Position numbers and translations under genes: made by a program. Shown here piece by piece: positions 54,701 through 63,142 of a DNA stretch of 64,000 nt. Under the pieces are notes generated by a model. It searched no databases and had not been told where the DNA came from. It was given only the letters and a program-made list of their open reading frames with translations. Numbering within the stretch: the first letter of the stretch is position 1; each line of letters begins with the position of its first letter. Source of the stretch: Glomus cerebriforme (lineage: Eukaryota > Glomeromycota > Glomeromycetes > Glomerales > Glomeraceae); the NCBI GenBank assembly GCA_003550305.1, contig QKYT01000583.1, forward strand, positions 1-64,000. The letters are read 5' to 3'.

Positions 54701-55092
54701 AAATGATCATATGACTTTTCTTCAAACATTTATAAGGAAATATGAAAAAAAAGAAATGGTTGTACTTTGTGTGACAAATAATTAATAATTAAGATTCTGA
54801 ATTCCTGGTAAAGAATCTTAATTTCTGTGAAACCTTGCTCATCAATAGTATTTATTAATGTGATCAAAAATTTGTGTTTGTATTTACGCTTCAATAAACA
54901 AATATTCTGGTTTTATACCACCAAATTAGTAAATTTTATTTGATTATTACATCCATTGACAATTGAGAATATATTACACTATATTACCCTTAATAATTTT
55001 TATGCATGAATTACAAAAGTAAGTAGAAATCCTATATATTATCTGACCAGAAATTTCTCTTTTTTTAAAAAAGACAAAATCATCCTTTTAGA
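51771..55092. other. Gene-poor region between the decayed gene and member D
   Basis: No supported gene. A short inverted repeat lies at 52266-52336 (AGGTACATAGC facing GCTATGTACC). A GC-richer block at about 53930-54235 holds the palindrome-like GTCCGGAGCGAAGCGGAGGA and CACGTG at 53989 and 54174. It may be an old insertion. Confidence 0.35.
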
Positions 55093-55518
55093 ATGAACAA
55101 TAACATTTTAAATCACATAAATTATAACATAAATCCACTTTCTCATAATAATAATGTACAAATACTTGCGGATCAAGCAAGAAATGTAACAAGTCAAATA
55201 TTAACCGGTGAATATTTAATAAGACGAAATGTGGAACCTGAAGCCCGACGATATAATAATCACATAATTGCAACAGACAATATTTGGAACTCGCGTTTAA
55301 CGACCTCAGAAAAAAATTATTCAAACCGTGCAAATAATATAAATAATACTGATACAATCGATCGAATCACTCGAATTACTACACGGCAAATAACAAATAA
55401 TCCTTTAGAAGATGATTTCTTTAACGGATCAAACTGTCATGAATGGAATAATCTTGATTCTTCAAATTTATTAGAACCATCATCTTTGTTCTTAGATAGA
55501 ACTGATACATTTTTGTAA
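55093..55518 (+). CDS. Small-protein family member D (141 aa, diverged long form)
   Basis: Function unknown. The single exon starts at ATG 55093. The N-terminal block HINYNINPLSHNNNVQILAD (residues 8-27) parallels gene C but has lost the Cys. The central block is LTGEYLIRRNVEPEARR (38-54), then IWNSRLTTSEKNYSNRA (64-80). It is shorter than in C by about eight residues before the Trp, and the conserved Phe is Ser. The C-terminal signature follows: IDRITRI, QITNNPLE, FFNGSN (residues 89-114). The tail then diverges and lacks the LPAG ending. This is the least conserved of the long forms and may be decaying, though the frame is open. C is its closest relative in the N-terminal half (LTGE, RN-x-E-x-EAR). 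Confidence 0.65.
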   Translation: MNNNILNHINYNINPLSHNNNVQILADQARNVTSQILTGEYLIRRNVEPEARRYNNHIIATDNIWNSRLTTSEKNYSNRANNINNTDTIDRITRITTRQITNNPLEDDFFNGSNCHEWNNLDSSNLLEPSSLFLDRTDTFL

Positions 55519-55665
55519 TATTATATTATTTAGATGCAATACTTCCCGGATAATAAATCCATTCTGAAAGTAGTCAAGTGAATTTTTTTTGTTTTATCTT
55601 CCCATTATAGCACATTCATAAGCCATAAATTACGATATTTTGATAAAGAATTATAATTATCGATT

Positions 55666-55780
55666 ATGTATGTCGCGCCTCAGATCGATCTTTGCCTCAA
55701 ATCACAACCGGCCTGCTCTATTTTACCAAGTTTATAATGCCTTTAGATATCTCAAAGATCGATCTGAGACACAACATCAT
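55666..55780. mobile_element. Short inverted-repeat element, about 115 bp
   Basis: The ends are CGCCTCAGATCGATCTTTG on the left and CAAAGATCGATCTGAGACAC on the right, near-perfect inverted copies of 18-25 bp around a loop of about 60 bp. The end word TCTCAGAT is shared with the element at 39594-39818. Non-coding; it lies about 150 bp 3' of gene D. Confidence 0.6.
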
Positions 55781-57136
55781 GTACATAAATACTATAACTC
55801 CATTTATATTATTAAATGCAATAAATTAATAAATTTAATTATAAACATACACATATACTTTATATTTTAAGGCGTGAAAAGTGATGTTATTTGAATTTAT
55901 TTAAATTTAAGTCCATTAGTTAAGGAGCGTTCTCGAGCAAATTATCTGATGAGGGAAAAAGTGTGTCAAACCGAGTTATAGCCCTTTTTTTTCATTGAAC
56001 TGCACTGATTGGTCATTGACACTTCATATTTGTGCGTCACACTCACTCTCATAAATCTCCATGACCGACATCAATGGATTGCTTTTCTTACTCTTTACAG
56101 AAAAAACTGCTATTGATTTTTATTTCAATTGATCGTAATGTTGAGCGTCATCTCGATCACTAGCTAATTACATTGAGCATTGGAAAACTATGCGGCATGA
56201 CTTCTCTGTCTCGCAAAATAGCGCGTAAGATGTCCGTTGCAAATCATCATTTTTGCGTTTTTGCATTTCAGATTTTATTAAAAATACCAACCAATTCAAA
56301 CCATTTTAATAGTAACATTTTATATATTTGAGGTAGATTAATTCTTGGATAATTTTCATTTAATTTTGATCGTAATAGGGTTTTGCTAAATATCACCAGC
56401 AGCGGTGATTGTCACCACTTAATTCCGAATCAAAATTTTGCTGAGAAACTTGTTCTACTCATAAATTTACATATAATAATGGTGTTATAAACAATTTTCG
56501 CGTGGTGATCATGATCACCACTGACTGGTGATGTTTCTTATAAATATGTAATGAAGTCCGATCGATAAAAAATGAGAATGTTGATAATGAAAATTTTTTT
56601 ATTGTTGAAACCTAAACACAAACAAAATGTTATCTTACTAGTAAGATTATTCTTCTCGAAAATAAATTTACACTAAAAGCTGTTAGAAATATATTAAATC
56701 CTGCATTTATATATGATCTTACTTTTTTATGATAATTTGATTATAATAGAATCGACTGACGCGATAAATAATTTGCTATTTGCATCTTTTAATTTGATTT
56801 AAATAAAATTTAATAATAAATTATTAATAATTAACGTGTTTTATTATTAACTAATATTATTCTTTTTACCTAATGTAAAAGCTAGGTAAATAGTACAATT
56901 TTTTTTAAATAATCATGTGACAATGGACACAAAGAATACTTACCTTTTAGTATATTATGACATAATGATTGTGTAAAATGGTTTCTGCTATGAATAGTGT
57001 TAAGGCCGAGCCGCCGAGCCCGAATTTCGTCTTGGCCCGAAATTTATAATTAATAACACTTGTTTAGTAGAAAAAAGAGAATTTTTATGGCGTTTCCGGT
57101 AGCAAGCGTATTATGATATAAAATTCGGCGTATATT
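55781..57136. other. Intergenic region upstream of gene E
   Basis: No gene is seen. An inverted repeat of about 140 bp lies at 56392-56532 (ATCACCAG ends with repeated GGTGAT/ATCACC words inside), and a GC-richer patch at 57001-57045 (GCCGAGCCGCCGAGCCCG). Confidence 0.35.
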
Positions 57137-57144
57137 TATAAATA
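57137..57144 (+). promoter_or_regulatory. Putative TATA box of family member E
   Basis: TATAAATA lies about 100 bp upstream of the ATG of gene E, preceded by AATTCGGCG. Confidence 0.35.
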
Positions 57145-57239
57145 CTCCCTTTCAAGCTGATTCATTCGAGAAAATTTGCAGTATAAAATTTAAACATAAA
57201 TAACTGCTTTTTCAGTCTGATCATAAAAAATAAAATAAA

Positions 57240-57602
57240 ATGAATGATTTATTGGCTAAACTAGATTATGAGAGAATATGTTCGCTTGATGTTGCTATGA
57301 AACAAGCATTGGAGAAAAAATTTATAACAAGCGGAAAAAAATTGATGAAGTTAAATTTAGAGCTTGAAGCCAAACGACTATCATATAATCAGCCTAATTT
57401 AGATTCAATTGCTGATAAAATTTGGGATTCACAATTGAAAGAATCCCAAAAAAAAAAATTCACAGATCTTGCAACTTCTATAAACAGAGTAATTTATGCT
57501 CCCACCATAAATGATATTTCTAGAATTATCAACAATCAGGCCACAAATAATTCCTTTGAAACCAATTTTCTTAAAGGGACAAGTTTTTATGGAAATAATT
57601 GA
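57240..57602 (+). CDS. Small-protein family member E (120 aa, truncated tail)
   Basis: Function unknown; closest to F. The single exon starts at ATG 57240. Blocks: N-terminal LDYERICSLDVA (8-19); central SGKKLMKLNLELEAKRLSYN (31-50) then IADKIWDSQLKESQKKKF (57-74) and TDLATSINR; C-terminal NDISRIINNQATNNSFE and KGTSFYGNN, ending at a stop right after the glycine motif. In the +1 frame past this point the sequence reads IIESKSFE, like the tails of A, B, C and F, so a small frameshift seems to have removed the last 10-15 residues. NGT has become KGT. About 400 bp of 3' flank are also similar to the flank of F. Confidence 0.7.
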   Translation: MNDLLAKLDYERICSLDVAMKQALEKKFITSGKKLMKLNLELEAKRLSYNQPNLDSIADKIWDSQLKESQKKKFTDLATSINRVIYAPTINDISRIINNQATNNSFETNFLKGTSFYGNN

Positions 57603-59406
57603 AAGTAAAAGTTTTGAATTTTTTTTTTACTTTATTATAAGAAAATATTTATGAAACAGTAATAAGTAATTACAACTCTCTCATTTTCATATGAATTATT
57701 AAGCTTTATATTAAGGATAATATTATTACAGTAAATTATGCTTAATTATTTTTATTACATATATAATAAGATTAAAAATTTAGAGAAAAATTTTTTATTT
57801 TACTTTATAAAAAAATGGGTGGATAAATTTATAAAATCTTTGCATATTTTTCTCTATAATTTTCTATATTTACACATTTTTTTTTATCTTATAAATTTTG
57901 TATTTTCTTAAATTAAATAGTTTTGTCACAAATATAAGGTTAATAAAGGGATAAAGTGTTTTTTTTCATAAATAAAAAGTACGAAATTTTTTTCAAAATA
58001 AGGAGAAAATCGAATTAAAAAGATATTGTCTTTTTTTTTTATTGGATCAATGACGATGAGCATAGTATAGCCTTTATGTTTCGATAAGCTGAAAGTGGTT
58101 CATTACTTCCATAATAGGCTATATATCTTGTCATCCTTTTTTTGAGGCGCATGTCCTTCCGCCACAAAATGTTCGTTATCGAGAAAATTATATATAACAA
58201 CGGAAAATAATCAAATGAAAAATACGGTTGTACAATAAAATGATAAAATGATTATGTAATAATGATTTTCCTATTTCTTAGAAATTAGAATTTTCCGAAC
58301 TGTTTATTGGCGCGAAATAAGATAAAAAATATAGTTATTAAGGGTTGATTTTATGGATTTTTCTTTTCTTTCTTTTTTTTTTTTTAACCGATGAAAGTTG
58401 AAAATTTCGGTTGTTTTTATAAAAAATTTGAATTTTTAATTTGTTTACACTCAAAATATTTAAAATAAAATCATTTGAGAAAAACTTTGTTCATCGCTAA
58501 AATGGATTATTAATTTGTATCGCGATATTTATAATTTTCGGTCTTTAGCGCGGAACCAAACTAATTTGAGGTGATAAGAGAACCAAATTAATCAAACAAA
58601 ACTACTTTAAATTATATTTGTTATTAAACGCAGTAAAATAATTTTTTTGGTAATTTTTACAGAGTTAAAAATAAGGTAATCTGTAATATGATGATCCAAC
58701 CATATGGTGCGATTTTATTTTAGACCAGAGTTAACATAATTTCGGCCAAATTTAACGACAAATTCGTATAATAAAAATGTTTAATTATAGATTAATTTCA
58801 TTTAATGGAAAAGAATGAAAGAAATAAAAAAAAACATGGGAATACAATTTGCGAATTTTTATACCTTGAGTTACTATATATAGTTAATTTGATTAGAAAC
58901 CACGCTTTATTATTTTTTTTATAAATAGGAAAAAAGAATAAAGTACAACTTTTATATATAGATTATCGAATATAAAATTTTCTTTGTAGCAATATGCAAG
59001 TGGTTCACTGGATTCAATAATAAAGAAAGGATCATATTAGGCATCTTTTAACTATGGTTCCAGAATTTGTCTCGAAATGATTTTTCAATATTATACCAAA
59101 ATTACCAAATTAAGCAAATATACTGTATGTATTCCAAAAAGCTCAAAATTAACTAGATTATCCTAAGTGCGTGGGAATATTACAAATATTTTCCCGCCCC
59201 ATACTATAAGCCGTCAATATTATTCGCATTCCTTTGATTAACCAATTTGTTAATTTGTTGAATGGAAATAAACGCCGACATACTATTTATTTAGTTACGT
59301 CAAAAATGTAACAAAGTACGAACACTAATATTTATAAGTAATGATCGGCATTTCAAAAAGCCTTTTGAACATAAAATTATAAAAATGTAAATGCGTCAGG
59401 CATATA
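57603..59406. repeat. 3' flank of gene E; first 400 bp duplicated at gene F
   Basis: From 57603 to about 58010 the sequence resembles 63143-63495 downstream of gene F. Landmarks are ACAACTCTCTCATTTTCAT-like sequence, AAAATGGGTGGATAAAT-TATAAA, AAATTTTGTATTT-CTTAAA, TTTTGTCAC and TTTTTCATAAATAAAA-GTA. The rest (58011-59406) is AT-rich intergenic DNA in which I see no gene. Confidence 0.7.
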
Positions 59407-60629
59407 CAGAGGGCGATCAAAATTATGCGGACATTTTTTAAAATAAAAATTTTATATAAAATAATACAATAAAAATAAAAATTATTTAAAGTAATGTAAA
59501 AAAAAATTATTCATTAATAATTAATACTATATCCATTTGCAGCAATAACTGCTTCAACTCTTCAAGGCATGCTATCAATTAATTTTTTATAATATTCAGG
59601 AGGAATGTCATCCCATGTATCTTTAACATACTTCTCAAGTATTTGAATATTAGATGGTGGTGGATCACGATGATGCACCATTGCTTTCATTTCTGCCCAC
59701 ATATTTTCAATCGGGTTCAAATCGGGGTTTTGTGCCGGCCATTGAAGTGTCACAATTTCAGCATCTTCACGAGCAGCCATAGCAACTTTTGAACGATGTG
59801 GTGGAGTGTTATCTTCTTGGAAAATTCCATTACCACTTGGAAAACACTCATCTAAAGTAGGTACAATATAGTCATGAATAATTTTAGCATGAGTTTGACC
59901 TGTAACTGAATCTTTTGATGGAACAATTGGTCCAAGCCCATGCCAGGAAAAACAACCCCAAAACATTCTGCTAGGGCTATATTTTACAGTAACTACAATA
60001 CAATCAGGATTCAATTCTTCTCCTGGTTTACACCATACCTTTCCCTGACGACCTTGCTGAAATTGTGTAAAAGTGCTTTCATCTGAAAAAAGCACTCTTC
60101 TCCATTTCCTCGTCATCCAATTTCTGTGTGCAAGAGTCCATTCAAGATGAGCCTGACAATGTGTTTCTGTCATTGCAGGTTTGTGATGGGAAATACAAGC
60201 ATTAAGTCCAACCTTTTTAAGGTTATAGCGTATAGTAATTGCAGAAATATGTTGCTTTTTACAAGTTGTCCAAACAGTTGCAAGCTTTTTTGAGCAAAGC
60301 TGACAATTTTTATCATTTTCTTGAACGAAAGCTTTGAGTTCTTGTCGCGTTGGTGAGTTAAGGAGTGGTGGGCAACCTGGTCTTTTTGTTGGTGTAAAAG
60401 AGCCAGTTTCACGAAAATGTTTATAAACGGTAGTTTTACTACACCCCAATTGTTCTGCAATTGTACGAGTAATTTCATATTTGGTGGATGAATACTAAAA
60501 AAAAACATTGGGGTGATTTTTATTATGATCTAAAGTATCAAATGATGTATTGTTTATATTATGTCATCACGCGATGATCAGCCTAATTTTGGCAAAACAA
60601 AATGTCCGCATAATTTTAATCACCCTCTG
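59407..60629. mobile_element. Tc1/mariner-type DNA transposon, 1223 bp
   Basis: It is bounded by inverted repeats of about 31 bp: CAGAGGG(C/T)GAT(C/T)AAAATTAT then GCGGACATTTT. The right copy is the complement, ending CCCTCTG at 60629. TA dinucleotides flank both ends (59405-59406 and 60630-60631), the classical target duplication. It contains one minus-strand transposase gene. The two end repeats differ only by two C/T changes, so the insertion is fairly young. Confidence 0.95.
59562..60490 (-). pseudogene. Tc1-like transposase, nearly complete
   Basis: The enzyme cuts and pastes the surrounding element by DDE chemistry. Helix-turn-helix region: EQLGCSKTTVYKHFRETGS, upstream of a second HTH-like part with CPPLLNSPTRQELKAF. 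The catalytic triad of the DD34E type is visible: D in LFSDESTF, D in FQEDNTPPHRS, and E in NPDLNPIENMWAEMK. The open frame runs from about 60490 to the stop at 59562-59564. No in-frame ATG was found ahead of LGCSKT; a TAG lies upstream, perhaps just before an AG acceptor, so the first 20-30 residues are missing or on an unseen exon. The stop TGA falls where the family has Arg in SMPRRVEAVIAA, and the frame beyond it still reads RVEAVIAANGYSIN, so the last residues were cut off by a CGA to TGA change. Probably inactive. Confidence 0.9.
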
Positions 60630-60631
60630 TA

Positions 60632-62737
60632 TTACTCAGAGGCTTTTTCATGTAATTATACATCTTCGATCACTTAATTCTTTCATTTGGAAAATTTTTT
60701 AATTAATAATAAATAATAAAAAATAATTATTCAAGCGAATATACAATATCTGATATATTGTTTCAATGCTTCAATTGCTTCATGATGCAATTATGTAATC
60801 ATATGATTAAATTGGATATTTATCTTATTTGAGTCCTGTGATTGAAATAAACCGAAATTAATGGAAATTTTTGAAGAATAATTTCTATCAATTTATCATG
60901 TGACGTAAAACGATTCCGCCATTCCCGGTTATCCAGTCATGTGATTATATGGAACATCAGACCTCGAGTCCTGGACCTGGATCAGCGAATTTTATTGGAT
61001 GGAATTGTTTTGTGTAACATTTTGAAAATTTTCGCGAATCGCGATGTTATAGTTTTTTTTTTAAAAAAAAGGTGAAACAAAATTTAGTATCACTTACAAA
61101 GTAATTTTTGAGTGAAATATTAAATTACAAATTTGGTATATTATGCTTGAATCTATTAATCCCTAAATTATCAACATCTTTTCTTATAGTAGGATTTAGG
61201 ATTCCGTTGACTAACAAAAAGAAATCTTAGTATAATTAGCTAAGAATAATATTTTTGGCGTCACAAAAATAAAATCATCTATTAATAGCAAACTTTGCAT
61301 TTAAAAAAGAAAGTTTTATTTGTATTTTATGAACAAATAGTGATACATGTTAGATTGCAAAAAAAAAAAATTGTGATAATTACATTTATTGTTACAAAAT
61401 AACATAGTTTCGTGATTTAAATATTCCTATAATTTCAAGTGTAAAAGGTTATATCAATAGAGTTAGTATAATCGCGAAAAAATGCTATTGTTTAACTATG
61501 ATTTATATATTAAAAAAGTTATATAAATCATATATAGCTAAACAATAGCATTTTTTCGCGATTATACTATTCAAAAAAGAAGGAAAAAACAATATAATTT
61601 ATTGTCAGTGTAACAGCTAACTATGATATAAAAAATAATATGAATCATACAATAAAAAATGAAAGATAAAAAAACCATAAAACATAAAACATCCGTCCAT
61701 CTTCCAAAATGGAACATGTGACTTTCTTTTTAATTTCAGCCGAAATTACCCAAACTTAAGTGTTAATTCTGGTCAAATAGTAATAAATCGAAATTTTTGG
61801 TTAGATCGAAAAAATTTTACGTATTCTTAGCGGTCTCCAATATATTATCGAAAAATGGTTTTGATTGTAATACGAACTCACGTGATCTTATTGGATGATT
61901 ATACCATATTGATATGCTACATTGCTTTAATGTTATAAATATGGTTTAATTAATTACGTCATTCCACTTGAATAAAAAATTATATTGGTCATCGCTACAA
62001 ACCAAGTTAACTAATGTAAAATTTTAAAATTTAATAAATTTAATCAAACCATTCTTTGTCGACACTGATAGTAGCAAAGTTTATGACATGATTGAAAAAA
62101 TAGCGATTGTAAATATTAATTTTTTTAATTTTTTATTACTATATAATATTTGCATATTTTTCGAGATTTCTGATCTGATGCGCGTTTGTGACAACTTTTC
62201 AACTAGTGCCTCATTAAACATAATCTTCAAATGTGAGTCAAACCTTCTTAAGGCGTTATCAGCTCAAATAGATCCATAATTTAGGCCGGTCGACATTCGA
62301 CGTAAATCGACATTTAATGAATATGGCATCTTTAAATGTGAATAAAATTTATAATATATTGATCACGTGTCGTAAATTTTTGGTGATTTTTATACGATAT
62401 GTAGAACGCCTAAGCCTTTCATGTTTGGAAACGCGCATTACCGATACAAAAATCACAAAGAAAAAAACATCCGGTTCGGACCGCTTATAACTAACTGATT
62501 TAGTTTGAATAAATGAAAATTTCGCTTTTTTTTTTTTTTTTTTAACTGGTGAATGAGAGAAATGTCTTTATTCGATAAAATAAATGAAAATTTCGCTGAT
62601 TAGTATCTAGAAAATTTTCGACGGTATTTCCCTATAAGGCATGAATCAACAGACACATATAATTATATATAGGAGTAGAAAAAATCATAAAAAAAATTCA
62701 CAACTCTCTCATTTTTTTTTAAAAAAAATAAATAAAA
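60632..62737. other. Intergenic region between the transposon and gene F
   Basis: No gene is seen. It includes T10A8 at 61053-61070, the hairpin repeat at 61464-61569 (listed separately) and CACGTG at 61879 and 62364. The frame at 62088-62279 is not protein-like. Confidence 0.35.
61464..61569. repeat. Perfect 31-bp inverted repeat (hairpin)
   Basis: The left arm 61464-61494 (TAGTATAATCGCGAAAAAAT then GCTATTGTTTA) is the exact complement of the right arm 61539-61569. The inner sequence also pairs in part (ATGATTTATAT facing ATATAAATCAT), leaving a small loop near 61510-61520. No coding frame and no terminal target duplication are obvious. It could be a small MITE or the source of a hairpin RNA. 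Confidence 0.85.
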
Positions 62738-63142
62738 ATGAGTGATTTCTTAAATCGTATAAATTATAAAAACTTATGTTCACTCAATGATGCGCCAATA
62801 TTTTTGGACAAAGCAAAAAAAACAAACGTTCTAACGATAAGTGGAAAAGGATTGATGAAACAAAACCTGGAAAAAGAAGCTAAACGATTATCATATAATA
62901 AACCTGATTTACATTTAATAGCAAATGAAATTTGGGATTCACGGTTAACAGAATCTCAAAAAATAATATTCAATAATCTTGCTAATAGAATAAATGATCA
63001 ACTTAATGCTCCTACTTTAAATAATATTTCTCAGATCAATACATTTCAAGTTACAAATGATCCCTTTGCGTACAATTTATTAAATGGAACGAACTTTTAC
63101 GGAGACGAAAGTCTCGAATCTTTATCTTCACCTTTCAGTTGA
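62738..63142 (+). CDS. Small-protein family member F (134 aa, long form)
   Basis: Function unknown; closest to E. The single exon starts at ATG 62738, after T9A7 and AAATAAATAAAA. Blocks: N-terminal NRINYKNLCSLNDA (6-19); central ISGKGLMKQNLEKEAKRLSY (34-53), NKPDLHLIANEIWDSRLTES (54-73) and QKIIFNNLANRIN (74-86); C-terminal NNISQI, QVTNDPFA, LNGTNFYGDE and a Ser-rich tail (95-134). The central part is the clearest HMG-box-like case: Trp66, LTESQK, F78 and LA with canonical spacing, though the usual N-terminal HMG half is weak. The frame is complete. Protein and 3' flank both match gene E, so E and F arose by segmental duplication. Confidence 0.75.
   Translation: MSDFLNRINYKNLCSLNDAPIFLDKAKKTNVLTISGKGLMKQNLEKEAKRLSYNKPDLHLIANEIWDSRLTESQKIIFNNLANRINDQLNAPTLNNISQINTFQVTNDPFAYNLLNGTNFYGDESLESLSSPFS

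Noticed and set aside
60170..60508. 112-codon minus-strand frame at the transposase start
   Set aside because: Shadow in another frame of the Tc1 transposase; no independent evidence.
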